Below, piece after piece: positions 52,920 through 61,784 of a stretch of 64,000 bases of DNA. Within the stretch, counting starts at the first letter, position 1. Every line of letters begins with the position of its first letter. Below the pieces are notes generated by a model that was not told the origin of the DNA, did not search any database, and worked only from the letters and a program-made list of their open reading frames with translations. Location: the NCBI RefSeq assembly GCF_003977755.1, contig NZ_RQWN01000001.1, positions 450,995 through 514,994 of the forward strand, read 5' to 3'. This DNA comes from Haloterrigena salifodinae (GTDB lineage Archaea; Halobacteriota; Halobacteria; Halobacteriales; Natrialbaceae). A program made the translations under genes and the position numbers.

Positions 52920-53516
52920 ATGACCGAATCCGATAGCGGCGAGGCGGACGTCCGTCGCGCAGTCGTATTGGACTATCTCGCGCACGGGCTCTCGGACGAC
53001 AGCCGTCCGCAGTACGAGAAATCGCCGGCCGGCTACGCCCTCGAGACCGATAACTTCGAGCTCTATCAGGTCGCGTTCGACGAGGACGAGCGACTCACGA
53101 TCGGCAGCGACGTCGTCATCGAGCCCGCCAGCGAACGCGACGTCGTCACCGAAGCCCGGCGGGTCGAGTACGAGGACCTCTCCTCGGGCGCCCAGTCGGA
53201 ACTCGAGTACGTCGTCGCGGACCTCGTCGAGGACGAGGAGGAACGGTTCGTCGACTTCTACAATGACGCCCAGCCGATCACGCTGCGGCTCCACCAGCTG
53301 AACCTGCTGCCGGGGATCGGGAAGAAGCTCCGCAACGGCATCCTCGACGAACGCAAGCGAAAGCCCTTCGAGAGCTTCGAGGAGCTCTCCGAACGCGTCT
53401 CCGGGCTCCACGATCCCGACGAAATTCTCGTCGAGCGTATTTTGGAAGAACTGCGCGACGACGACCTGAAGTACCAGACGTTCGTCGGCCGGCGCGAACA
53501 GGAACAGAATCAGTGA
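52920..53516 (+). CDS. DUF655 family nucleic-acid-binding protein
   Basis: From ATG 52920 (MTESDSGEADVRRAVVLDYL) the 198-residue protein has an OB-like N-terminal half and a C-terminal helix-hairpin-helix (LNLLPGIGKKLRNGILDERK). DUF655 is conserved in archaea beside Rpb4 and L21e and is presumed to bind nucleic acid. The upstream GTG (52908) is in frame but falls too close to the TATA box. Confidence 0.93.
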   Translation: MTESDSGEADVRRAVVLDYLAHGLSDDSRPQYEKSPAGYALETDNFELYQVAFDEDERLTIGSDVVIEPASERDVVTEARRVEYEDLSSGAQSELEYVVADLVEDEEERFVDFYNDAQPITLRLHQLNLLPGIGKKLRNGILDERKRKPFESFEELSERVSGLHDPDEILVERILEELRDDDLKYQTFVGRREQEQNQ

Positions 53517-53678
53517 GAGCTACCCCGTCGCGACCGGCGAGGGGTTCCTGACGGCAACCGGTACCCGTCACAGCCGACAGTCACTTCTCTCCGACGTTAG
53601 CGCTCGAGCGACCGGATCGATCGAACGGGACAGTCTCGATAAGAGAGTCTATATTACTAACGTGTTGGCGTCGATTCA

Positions 53679-54122
53679 ATGGCAGTATCCCGACGAACGT
53701 GTCTTGCACTCGGCGGAGGCGGCGGTCTCGCGGCGCTTTCGGGCTGTCTCGACTTCGGTTCGGAGACGCCCCAGCTGTCGCTGACGCTGCTGAACTTCGA
53801 CTCGGAGCGACACGAGATCGACGTCGAAGTGTTTCTCGCGGACGCCGAGGAGTACACCGACGCGGTCGTCTTGCGAGAGCGGTACGAACTCTCGCCGCCG
53901 CCCGAGGGCGCCGTCGCGGCGGAACGGACCGACGACGACGCGCTCGAGAGCGATACGTACGTCGTCGACGTCGCCGTTTCGACGGCGCCGGCGGTGAGCG
54001 ATACGTACCACTTCTATCCGGCGCTGGTCGACGACGACGACCGTACCGATAGGCTCTTCATCGAACTCCGTACCGATCCGGACAGCGGCGACCGCTATAT
54101 CGACTTTCAGCAAAACCACTGA
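53679..54122 (+). CDS. Tat-exported lipoprotein of unknown function
   Basis: The 147-residue protein begins with a Tat lipoprotein signal: MAVSRRTCLALGGGGGLAAL with Arg-Arg at 5-6, then the lipobox LSGC with Cys23. The mature part is acidic and beta-rich (LSLTLLNFDSERHEIDVEVF, DTYVVDVAVSTAPAVSDTYH). It would be anchored outside the membrane. It interrupts the usually tight block between DUF655 and ksgA. Confidence 0.75.
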   Translation: MAVSRRTCLALGGGGGLAALSGCLDFGSETPQLSLTLLNFDSERHEIDVEVFLADAEEYTDAVVLRERYELSPPPEGAVAAERTDDDALESDTYVVDVAVSTAPAVSDTYHFYPALVDDDDRTDRLFIELRTDPDSGDRYIDFQQNH

Positions 54123-54252
54123 CTCGCCCTCGTCGTCGAACGGTGCCCCTCGAGACGCCCGCGATAGAGTCGGTTCGGATCGGAGCCGCTCGAGGGTCGT
54201 ACCGAAACCGCGAGACGGTGCGTTTACACCCGTCCCCGCGCAACCACAGTCA

Positions 54253-55110
54253 ATGAGAGACCCAGACGGACTGATCGCGCGGGCGGGCGTCCGCGGCGAT
54301 CCGGATCGGGACCAGCACTTTCTGGTCGACGATCGTGTACTGGACCGGCTGCCGACCTACCTCGAGGAGATCGACGCCGACACCGACCACGTCCTCGAGA
54401 TCGGCGGCGGAACGGGCGCGCTGACGGACCGCCTGCTGGCGATGGGCGACGAGGACGACGACGTTACCGTCGTCGAGCGCGACCGGGAACTCGCTGCGTT
54501 CCTCCGCAAGGAATTCGCCGACGAGATCGCGGCCGGCGACCTGACGGTGATCGAGGGCGACGCCCTCGAGGTCGACCTGCCCGAGTTCACGGCCTCGCTT
54601 TCCAATCTCCCCTACGGCGTCTCGAGCGAGATTACCTTCCGCTTACTCCCCGAAGGGCGTCCCCTTGTTCTCATGTTCCAGCGGGAGTTCGCCGAGCGGA
54701 TGGTCGCCGAGCCCGGTACGTCCGAGTACGGCCGGCTCTCGGTGTCGACCCAGCACTACGCGGCGCCCGAAATCGTCGAAACGATCCCCAAGGAGGCGTT
54801 CTCGCCGCCGCCGGCCGTCGAGAGCGCGGTCGTCAGACTCGAGCCTCGCGACCCCGACTACGAGGTCGATGACGAGGCGTTCTTCCTGCGGTTCGTGAAG
54901 GCGCTGTTCACTCAGCGGCGGAAGACGATCCGGAACGCGATCCGCAACACGGCGCACATCACCGGCCTCGAGGCCCCCGACGCGGTCGTCGAGGCGGCCG
55001 ACGAGGAACTCCTCCGGAAACGGGCCGACGCGATGGCGCCCGCCGAGTTCGCGGCGCTGGCCGAACTCGCGGCCGAGGTGGGCGAGCCGAACGAGGCCCG
55101 CGCGCAGTGA
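54253..55110 (+). CDS. ksgA: 16S rRNA (adenine-N6,N6)-dimethyltransferase KsgA/Dim1
   Basis: The 285-residue protein has an AdoMet motif LEIGGGTGALTDRLL, the catalytic SNLPYGVSSEI and the C-terminal helical domain (ALFTQRRKTIRNAIRNTAH). It dimethylates two adjacent adenosines in helix 45 of small-subunit rRNA. It is downstream of DUF655, as in many archaea. Confidence 0.95.
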   Translation: MRDPDGLIARAGVRGDPDRDQHFLVDDRVLDRLPTYLEEIDADTDHVLEIGGGTGALTDRLLAMGDEDDDVTVVERDRELAAFLRKEFADEIAAGDLTVIEGDALEVDLPEFTASLSNLPYGVSSEITFRLLPEGRPLVLMFQREFAERMVAEPGTSEYGRLSVSTQHYAAPEIVETIPKEAFSPPPAVESAVVRLEPRDPDYEVDDEAFFLRFVKALFTQRRKTIRNAIRNTAHITGLEAPDAVVEAADEELLRKRADAMAPAEFAALAELAAEVGEPNEARAQ

Positions 55111-55206
55111 GCGCCGCGGTGGAGCGAAGCGGCCCGGTTCCGATCGCGCTCGACCGACGGATACTCAAGCCTGCGCGAACCAGTCGCTTGAGAGACGCGT
55201 GATCCC

Positions 55207-56409
55207 ATGTCCGTGCCACTGACCGTTTTCAATCGGTTGTCGGACGCGTTCGGGACCGAGTTCCAGATCGCAGCGACGATCGCGGTGGTCGCCGCGCTGC
55301 TGGCCGTGCTGCTGTCCTATCGACGGCTCCAGGACTGGCTCTGCAAGCGGAGCAAGCCGCTGTACGCCGACATCGCGTCGACGGCCGTCCTCATCGCGAC
55401 CTGCGTGATCACCCTCAGCGTTGTTCTCGAGGTATGGAACCTCACCGGCGACGCCTATACGCTCTACTCGGAAGGGCTGGGGCTCGACGAGACGGTCTTC
55501 GTCCGGGCAGCGGTCACGCTCATTCTCGTAATCGGGACGCTGATCGTCACGCGATTCGTCAAGCGAGTTATCACGGAGGTGTTGAGTTCGGCGTCGGCGG
55601 TCACGGACCACCAGCGCGAGGTCACCCACCGGATCTCGCAGGTGATTATCTGGTCGGTGTCGCTGGTCGTCATCCTCGGCGTCTGGGTCGACGACCTCGG
55701 CGGCCTGCTGGTCGGGGCCGGGTTCCTCGGTATCGTCGTCGGTATGGCCGCCCGCCAGACGCTCGGCACCGTCCTCGCGGGCTTCGTCCTGATGTTCGAC
55801 CGGCCCTTCGAGATCGGCGACTGGGTCGAGGTCGAGGACTACGAGGGGATCGTCACCGACATCTCGATCGTCAACACCCGCATCCAGTCGTTCGACGGCG
55901 AGTACATCATGATCCCCAACGACGTCATCTCCTCGAGCGCGGTCACGAACCGCTCGCGGCGCGGTCGGCTGCGCATCGAGATCGACGTCGGGATCGACTA
56001 CGCGAGCGACGTCGAGCGGGCCGCCGAGATCGCCAGGACGACGGTCGAGAACCTCGACCGATCGCTGACGGCGCCGTCGCCACAGGTCGTCAGCAAGTCC
56101 TTCGGCGATTCGGCGGTCGTCCTCGGCGTGCGGTTCTGGATCGATAACCCGTCCGCCAGACGCCGCTGGCAGGCCCGCACGGCCGCGATCAACGAGATCA
56201 AGACGGCCTTCGAGGACGAGGAGATCAAGATCCCGTACCCGCAGCGCGAACTGTCCGGCCGGGCCGAAACGAGCGGGTTCCGGATCAACGACGGCGAAAC
56301 TCGAGCGAGCGATCCCGGACAGGCGGGCGACGGTAACGAAACGGACGCACGCGACGGCGACAGCACGGAGCGGGAACCGAAACGGATGCCGCCTACGGAG
56401 GACGATTAA
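55207..56409 (+). CDS. MscS-family mechanosensitive channel
   Basis: The 400-residue protein has three to four membrane helices in the first 185 residues, ending in the pore helix GAGFLGIVVGMAARQTLGTV. The MscS beta domain follows (RPFEIGDWVEVEDYEGIVTD, VNTRIQSFDGEYIMIPNDVI). A polar C-terminal tail rich in Asp/Glu/Arg extends beyond the channel core. It would open under hypo-osmotic shock. The methyltransferase gene starts at the base after its stop codon. Confidence 0.95.
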   Translation: MSVPLTVFNRLSDAFGTEFQIAATIAVVAALLAVLLSYRRLQDWLCKRSKPLYADIASTAVLIATCVITLSVVLEVWNLTGDAYTLYSEGLGLDETVFVRAAVTLILVIGTLIVTRFVKRVITEVLSSASAVTDHQREVTHRISQVIIWSVSLVVILGVWVDDLGGLLVGAGFLGIVVGMAARQTLGTVLAGFVLMFDRPFEIGDWVEVEDYEGIVTDISIVNTRIQSFDGEYIMIPNDVISSSAVTNRSRRGRLRIEIDVGIDYASDVERAAEIARTTVENLDRSLTAPSPQVVSKSFGDSAVVLGVRFWIDNPSARRRWQARTAAINEIKTAFEDEEIKIPYPQRELSGRAETSGFRINDGETRASDPGQAGDGNETDARDGDSTEREPKRMPPTEDD

Positions 56410-56991
56410 ATGGGACTCGAGGATCAACGCGACGTGGAAACGGACGTCTATCAGCCGGCCGAGGACTCGCACCTCCTCGCGGACGCGGCCTGCGAGAACC
56501 TCGCCGACGCCGACGAGGGCTCGGTCGTCCTCGAGGTCGGCACCGGCTCGGGCTACGTCGCGGGCCGAATCGACGACGAGACGCCCGCGCGCGTGATCGC
56601 CGCGGATCTGAACCCCCACGCGGTTCGGCAGGCCCGCGAGGCGGGCCTCGAGGCAGTTCGGGCCGATCTGGTCGCCCCCTTCGCCGACGGCGCCCTCGAC
56701 GCGGTCGTCTTCAACCCGCCGTACCTGCCAACCGATCCCGACAACGAGTGGGACGATTGGATGGAGCGCGCCCTCTCGGGTGGCGAGGACGGCCGCGCGG
56801 TCATCGATCCCTTCCTCGCGGACATCGGCCGCGTGCTCGCGCCCGACGGCAGCGTCTACCTGCTGGTCAGCAGCCTCACGGGGGTCGACGAGGTGGTCGA
56901 AGCGGCCGGCGAGCACGGCTTCAGCGCCGCCGCCGTCGCCGACGAGTCGTTCCCCTTCGAGACCCTGACGGTCCTCGAGTTATTTCGGTAA
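56410..56991 (+). CDS. HemK2/PrmC-type methyltransferase
   Basis: The 193-residue protein has the AdoMet motif VLEVGTGSGYVAGRI and the NPPY motif (FNPPYLPTDPDNEWDD) of N5-glutamine or lysine methyltransferases. The short form lacking a PrmC N-terminal domain matches archaeal/eukaryal HemK2 (aMTQ2), which methylates release factor aRF1. The ATG follows the mscS stop without a gap. Confidence 0.9.
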   Translation: MGLEDQRDVETDVYQPAEDSHLLADAACENLADADEGSVVLEVGTGSGYVAGRIDDETPARVIAADLNPHAVRQAREAGLEAVRADLVAPFADGALDAVVFNPPYLPTDPDNEWDDWMERALSGGEDGRAVIDPFLADIGRVLAPDGSVYLLVSSLTGVDEVVEAAGEHGFSAAAVADESFPFETLTVLELFR

Positions 56992-57190
56992 TCGGGACTA
57001 CTGTGACCGTTCTCGGCAGTCGCTAACGGCTCGAGACTCGGTGGTCGAACGGACCAAGACGGGTTTGTGGGTTATTCACGGCTAACGCGATCCGAACGGA
57101 CGGGTGGACGGGCCAACCCGGAAGAATTACTCCAGTGTATTAGCAAGGATGGAAAATATTAAGCGTCGGTATAGCCTAGCCGATTCCACG

Positions 57191-58192
57191 ATGACTGAGT
57201 ACGTTTCGACCACGCCGGGGCTCTATCCGCTCCCGGACTGGGCGAAAGACGACCTCTCGGACCTGAAAGGCCACCAGAAACACGACCTCATCAGCGGTGA
57301 CGAGGGCGAGGAGATCACCGCGGCCTACGAGGAGGCCCGCGAGGAAGTGATCGGCGTCCAGGAGGAGGCCGGCCTCGACCGCATCGTCGAGGGGCAACTG
57401 CGCTGGGACGACATGCTCGCCCACCCGCTCGCCGTCCACGACGCCGTCGAGACCCGCGGCATCGTCCGCTACTACGACAACAACAACTTCTACCGGGAGC
57501 CGGTCGTCCAGGACGATCTCGGCTTCTCCGGCGACGTCTCGGAGGAACTCGAGGCGACCGCGGAACTGACCGACGGCGACCTGCAGGCCGTCCTCCCCGG
57601 TCCGTACTCGCTCGCCGATCTCGCCACCGACGAACAGTACGGCGACGAGGCTGAGTTCCTCGGCGCCATCGCTGACTTCCTCGAGGGCGAGGTCGACGCC
57701 TTCCCCGGGATCGAGACGCTGTTCCTGCTCGAGCCCTCGCTGGTCGAGTCGGCCCCCGAGGACGGTCAGGACGAACGCGCGAGCGAAGCGATCGATCAGG
57801 TCGCGAGCGCGACCGACGCCGACGTCGTCGTCCAGCCCTACTGGGGCGCACTCGAGGAGAAGGTGTACGCGCACCTGCTCGACGCGGACATCGACGCGGT
57901 CGGCTTCGACTTCGTCGCGAACCAGGACGACAACCTCTACAATATCCAGGAGTACGGCGCGACCGACGACGTCGCGCTCGGCCTCGCCGACGGCCAGAAC
58001 ACGCTCGTCGAGGACCCCGAAGCGATCCGCGACCGGACCGAATGGGTCGAGGGCCAACTCGGCGTCACCGAGTTCGAGACGGTCTACCTGACGACGAACA
58101 CGGAGACGTTCTACCTGCCCTACAGCAAGTACCAGGAGAAGCTCGCCGTCCTTGCCGAAGCCGCGGATCTCGCGGAGGTGACCGCCGCATGA
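57191..58192 (+). CDS. MetE-like protein, first of pair (zinc ligands not conserved)
   Basis: From ATG 57191 (MTEYVSTTPGLYPLPDWAKD) the 333-residue protein has the UROD/MetE barrel. Where the active MetE motif HxC would stand, it reads VVQPYWG, and the second-Cys region reads YLTTNTETFYLPYS, so the zinc ligands are missing. It probably acts as a partner of the adjacent full MetE-type protein. It overlaps that gene by four bases. The promoter AATATTAAG lies about 30 bases upstream. Whether it binds folate or a corrinoid donor is unknown. Confidence 0.85.
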   Translation: MTEYVSTTPGLYPLPDWAKDDLSDLKGHQKHDLISGDEGEEITAAYEEAREEVIGVQEEAGLDRIVEGQLRWDDMLAHPLAVHDAVETRGIVRYYDNNNFYREPVVQDDLGFSGDVSEELEATAELTDGDLQAVLPGPYSLADLATDEQYGDEAEFLGAIADFLEGEVDAFPGIETLFLLEPSLVESAPEDGQDERASEAIDQVASATDADVVVQPYWGALEEKVYAHLLDADIDAVGFDFVANQDDNLYNIQEYGATDDVALGLADGQNTLVEDPEAIRDRTEWVEGQLGVTEFETVYLTTNTETFYLPYSKYQEKLAVLAEAADLAEVTAA

Positions 58193-59265
58193 GCGCGAAC
58201 GATAACAAGGATCAGTTCCGACCCGAGAACCACGAGAACGACCACTTCCTGCTGACGACCGTCGTCGGCTCCTACCCCAAGCCCAAGTGGCTCAACCGTG
58301 CGAAGGAGCTCTACCAGGACGACGACCACGGGTTCGACGAGGACGACTACCAGGAGGCCAAGGACGACGCCGCCCGCCTCATCACGAGCGAACACGAGCG
58401 CGCGGGACTAGACGTCGTCGTCGACGGCGAGATGCGGCGCAACGAGATGGTCGAGTTCTTCGCCCACCGCATCGACGGCTACGAGTTCAACGGCCCCGTC
58501 AAGGTCTGGGGCCACAACTACTTCGACAAGCCCAGCGTTGTCAGCGAGGTCGAGTACGACGAGAGCTGGCTCGTCGACGAGTACGAGTTCACCGCCAGCG
58601 CCACCGATCGCCCGGTCAAGGTCCCGATCACGGGTCCGTACACGCTCGCGAGCTGGGCGTTCAACGAGGCCTACGAGGACGACGCGGAACTCGCCTATGC
58701 CCTCGCGGACCTCGTCAACGAGGAGATTGAGAAGCTCGTCGACGCCGGCGCCCGCTACATCCAGATCGACGAGCCCGCGCTCGCGACCACGCCGGACGAC
58801 CACGCGATCGTCGGCGAGGCCTTAGAGCACATCGTCGCCGACATCGACGACGACGTTCGCATCGGGCTGCACGTCTGTTACGGTGACTACTCCCGCATCT
58901 ACCCCGAGATCCTCGAGTTCCCCGTCGACGAGTTCGACCTCGAGCTCGCCAACGGCGACTACGAACAGCTCGACGTCTTCAAGGACCCCGAGTTCACTGC
59001 CGACCTCGCGCTCGGCGTCACCGACGTGCACGTCGCCGAGGTCGAATCGGTCGAGCAGATCGAGGAGAACATCAAGAAGGGCCTCGAGGTCGTCCCGCCG
59101 GAGCAGCTCGTCGTCTCGCCGGACTGCGGCGTGAAGCTGCTCCCCCGCGAGGTCGCCTACGGCAAGATGGAGAACATGGTGCAGGCCGCCCGCAACGTCG
59201 AGGCGGACTTAGACGAGGGCAACATCGACATCGAGCGCGGCACGCCGACGCCCGCCGACGACTGA
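58189..59265 (+). CDS. Methionine synthase, MetE C-terminal (core) type
   Basis: The 358-residue protein starts MSANDNKDQFRPENHENDHF and has the catalytic zinc ligands of MetE: GLHVCYGDY (His228, Cys230) and SPDCGVKLL (Cys313), plus EPALATTPDD. It transfers a methyl group to homocysteine. It lacks the N-terminal barrel of bacterial MetE, as is usual for archaeal core-MetE enzymes. It is coupled to the preceding degenerate MetE-like gene by an ATGA overlap. Confidence 0.93.
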   Translation: MSANDNKDQFRPENHENDHFLLTTVVGSYPKPKWLNRAKELYQDDDHGFDEDDYQEAKDDAARLITSEHERAGLDVVVDGEMRRNEMVEFFAHRIDGYEFNGPVKVWGHNYFDKPSVVSEVEYDESWLVDEYEFTASATDRPVKVPITGPYTLASWAFNEAYEDDAELAYALADLVNEEIEKLVDAGARYIQIDEPALATTPDDHAIVGEALEHIVADIDDDVRIGLHVCYGDYSRIYPEILEFPVDEFDLELANGDYEQLDVFKDPEFTADLALGVTDVHVAEVESVEQIEENIKKGLEVVPPEQLVVSPDCGVKLLPREVAYGKMENMVQAARNVEADLDEGNIDIERGTPTPADD

Positions 59266-59466
59266 CGCGGATTCCGCGGTGAGTCGTCGACGATTCGTTC
59301 TCCGCCGGCGGTTTCGCTCGCGACTTTCTTCGCTCCGTTCCGGTTTCGAGAGCCGCATGTGACCATACTTCGTGGGTGGAGTTCACACACAAATTTCTCT
59401 TCAGGAGATTGTTGAACCAACGTACACTAGCACGACACGAGTGTTACCTGGTGACCCTCGTGTCCG

Positions 59467-59477
59467 ATAATATATAC
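59467..59477 (+). promoter_or_regulatory. TATA box of the nitroreductase gene
   Basis: ATAATATATAC lies 27-37 bases before ATG 59504; AT-rich in a GC-rich context. Confidence 0.55.
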
Positions 59478-59503
59478 ATGGGGGCGGTTCGAATAAACCG
59501 TCG

Positions 59504-60121
59504 ATGCAAGATACGCTCGAGAGCCGACGCGAACTGCGTGACGAAGTTGCCGAACACCGCGATCCCGATCACGATATCGACCCGCTGTTCGTCAACCGCT
59601 GGTCGCCGCGCGCGATGACCGGCGACCCGCTCGACGAGGAGGAGTACCTGCCCCTGTTCGAAGCTGCCCGCTGGGCGCCCTCCGCCTTCAACAATCAGCA
59701 CTGGCGGTTCCTCGTCGCCGACCGCGAGGACGAGGAGTGGGACGCCTTCCTCGATCTGCTCTCCGAGAACAATCGCGCGTGGGCGAGCGACGCCGCCGTG
59801 CTCGCGGTCATCGTCTCGAAGACGACGTTCGATCACAACGGCGAACCGGCGCCGGTCCACTCCTTCGACACCGGCGCGGCCTGGGAGAATCTCGCGCTCG
59901 AGGGCGCGCGCCGAGGGTTGGCCGTCCACGGAATGGCCGGCTTCGACTACGAGCGCGCGGCCGAAGAACTGGACGTCCCCGAGGAGTACGCGGTCGAGGC
60001 GATGGTCGCGATCGGCGAGCGCGCCCCGCCCGAGACGCTCCCCGAAGAACTGCAGGACCGCGAACAGCCCAGCGACCGGAAGCCGCTCGAGGAGATCGTC
60101 CACCGCGGCGGATTCGAGTAG
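59504..60121 (+). CDS. Nitroreductase-family FMN enzyme
   Basis: The 205-residue protein has the nitroreductase FMN-binding opening FVNRWSPRAMTGDPL, the AARWAPSAFNNQHWRFLV block and GLAVHGMAGFDYERAAEEL. It is a single-domain FMN oxidoreductase that uses NAD(P)H; the natural substrate is unknown. It stands alone upstream of the inverted-repeat-bounded module. Confidence 0.92.
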   Translation: MQDTLESRRELRDEVAEHRDPDHDIDPLFVNRWSPRAMTGDPLDEEEYLPLFEAARWAPSAFNNQHWRFLVADREDEEWDAFLDLLSENNRAWASDAAVLAVIVSKTTFDHNGEPAPVHSFDTGAAWENLALEGARRGLAVHGMAGFDYERAAEELDVPEEYAVEAMVAIGERAPPETLPEELQDREQPSDRKPLEEIVHRGGFE

Positions 60122-60328
60122 TCGATCCGATCGTTCACTCGAGCCCCGTTCCCGCGGAGCCGGCTCCGAACGCGACATCCGGCGTCGATAATCTCATCTG
60201 AGTCGCGAGCACCAGCGCAGCGCTCGGGCCGTTCATCCTCCGCTACGCGGAACGAACCGAGACAATCGATTGGGACGAATAGAGCGGACCATCCCTGTGG
60301 TGTCCGTGCTCGACGATCCTCGGAAGGT
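60122..60328. other. Intergenic region before the inverted-repeat-bounded module
   Basis: No gene supported. The TCCGC-TAC-GCGGA hairpin at about 60237-60249 may end transcription of the nitroreductase gene. Confidence 0.35.
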
Positions 60329-60346
60329 CTCTAGCAGTAGTTGGTA
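60329..60346. repeat. Left 18-bp inverted repeat of the 60.3-61.8 kb module
   Basis: CTCTAGCAGTAGTTGGTA is the exact reverse complement of 61785-61802. Similarity continues weakly inward (ACG, then T-rich and TTATT.AG). No clear target duplication was seen outside. Confidence 0.8.
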
Positions 60347-60464
60347 ATACGGCTTTTATTCAGAGTAGCCTTCGAAACTCACGGTAAGTACAGGCGATGC
60401 GCTTCCCGGCCTACACTTATGGTTCGAGGAGAATTCGCTGACTCAGCAAATTCACAGAAGTGTC

Positions 60465-60473
60465 TTTTTATAC
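60465..60473 (+). promoter_or_regulatory. TATA box of the module's first gene
   Basis: TTTTTATAC lies 19-27 bases before ATG 60492 and abuts the CACCT-GTAT-AGGTG palindrome. Confidence 0.55.
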
Positions 60474-60486
60474 ACCTGTATAGGTG
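60473..60486. promoter_or_regulatory. Operator-like palindrome between TATA box and start
   Basis: CACCT-GTAT-AGGTG is a perfect 5-4-5 dyad ending five bases before ATG 60492. A repressor bound here would block transcription start; the winged-helix protein encoded in the module is the obvious candidate. Confidence 0.55.
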
Positions 60487-60491
60487 GGAGT

Positions 60492-60887
60492 ATGTCCAAC
60501 GACGCGTCGATTGGTACCCGCCTCAAAGAAGATCTAACAGAGAGCTTCACGGTCAGTGTCGTCTCTGTCCTCATGGCCCTTCTCGCCCTCCTTGCCTTGT
60601 ATAGTATTGAGCTTTCAGTATCAGAAACCGGCGGACTCTTACTCGCTCTCGCGGTGTTCATCCCGTACGCTTACGAGCAGTACTGGCCAATCACGTACTC
60701 CGGTGGCGCTGCCGTCGTCTGGACTGTCTCAGCGGCTCTCATCACAATGGGGATTTTCATCGGAACCTACCAGCTCGCCCATTCCTCTGTTTCGGTTCAA
60801 TACGACGGTGGAATTGCGTTTCTCGTGACCGTAGCCGTTCAATATGGAATCGCCGCGATATTCATGCGCGTCTACCAAAATTCGTGA
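60492..60887 (+). CDS. Four-TM membrane protein of the inverted-repeat module
   Basis: The 131-residue protein starts MSNDASIGTRLKEDLTESFT and has four membrane helices (about 22-42, 47-65, 72-92, 104-127). There are no recognisable motifs. It is less acidic and its codons are less GC-rich than those of core genes. It is the first gene of the module, preceded by the TATA box and operator-like palindrome. Function unknown. Confidence 0.7.
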   Translation: MSNDASIGTRLKEDLTESFTVSVVSVLMALLALLALYSIELSVSETGGLLLALAVFIPYAYEQYWPITYSGGAAVVWTVSAALITMGIFIGTYQLAHSSVSVQYDGGIAFLVTVAVQYGIAAIFMRVYQNS

Positions 60888-60933
60888 ACACAATACGGCT
60901 GATGATGAATGATCTGTGCCTGGAGTTTTCGAT

Positions 60934-61365
60934 ATGAGTCTATCCGCGACACCGGAGATTCCCGATTTGAACGTTCATCGCGAACGACGACGACGATTCG
61001 AACAGGAGAGGGTACTCGTGACCGATGAATCAGACAGCGATGAGATACTTGCTCTCCTCGACGACAGCTACGCTCAGGAGATCCTTCGACGGACGAGGAA
61101 TACTCCGATGTCCGCGAAAGACCTTAGCGAGGCCTGCGACATCTCGATTTCCACGGTATATCGCCGTGTAGAGCGTCTCATTGACTGTGGACTCCTTGCA
61201 GAACGACGAATTCCGCAGTCCGATGGGAATCACTACAGTATGTATGAAACTCGATTGGACGAACTCACCGTCACACTCACCGATGACGGGTTTGAGGTAA
61301 CGGTCTCCGAGAGAGCAACTGGAAACCTCGCAGATCGCTTCACTGAGATGTGGGAGGGCCTCTGA
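60934..61365 (+). CDS. Winged-helix transcriptional regulator
   Basis: From ATG 60934 (MSLSATPEIPDLNVHRERRR) the 143-residue protein has an ArsR-like winged helix: DDSYAQEILRRTRNTPMSAK, DLSEACDISISTVYRRVERL and CGLLAERRIPQSDGNHYSMY. A short C-terminal beta region follows. It ends with a TGA that overlaps the ATG of the DUF7521 gene. Haloarchaeal wHTH-DUF7521 pairs are common. It may repress its own module through the palindrome at 60473. Confidence 0.85.
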   Translation: MSLSATPEIPDLNVHRERRRRFEQERVLVTDESDSDEILALLDDSYAQEILRRTRNTPMSAKDLSEACDISISTVYRRVERLIDCGLLAERRIPQSDGNHYSMYETRLDELTVTLTDDGFEVTVSERATGNLADRFTEMWEGL

Positions 61366-61715
61366 TGACCGCGATACAGAGTACTGGTGTACAGTCCCAG
61401 TCCCAGTTTCTTTTACTGCTCTCGGCGACGCTTATCGCGGCCGGACTGGCGCTGTTTATTGTCTTTCACGCCTATTGGGGATACCGGCGGAACAACAGTG
61501 TCCGAATGTTGTATCTTGCAAGTGGACTTTGCCTCGTCACCGTCGTCCCGATGGTTCTGTCAATCAGCGCGAACTCACTCGGTCAGGAGATTGGGTTCCG
61601 ACCGCAAGTCTATACGTTCTACCTCCCGCTGATTAGTAGAATCAGCGAGATCATCGGTCTCTGTGTCCTGCTCTATTCCTTACTCATAGTCCCCGGCCAA
61701 TCCCGGAATCAGTAG
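61365..61715 (+). CDS. DUF7521-family membrane protein
   Basis: The 116-residue protein starts at ATG 61365, overlapping the regulator's stop. It has three membrane helices (about 13-33, 44-66, 86-106) with the basic loop YWGYRRNNSVRMLYLASGL, as in haloarchaeal DUF7521 proteins usually paired with a wHTH gene. Possibly it senses or sequesters the regulator at the membrane, which is inference. Confidence 0.8.
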   Translation: MTAIQSTGVQSQSQFLLLLSATLIAAGLALFIVFHAYWGYRRNNSVRMLYLASGLCLVTVVPMVLSISANSLGQEIGFRPQVYTFYLPLISRISEIIGLCVLLYSLLIVPGQSRNQ

Positions 61716-61784
61716 ATTCGCGTTCGTACTTAACGAATCGCCCCGTTTCAGTTCCGGAGTGCAGACTAAATAAAGAAATCGTGC

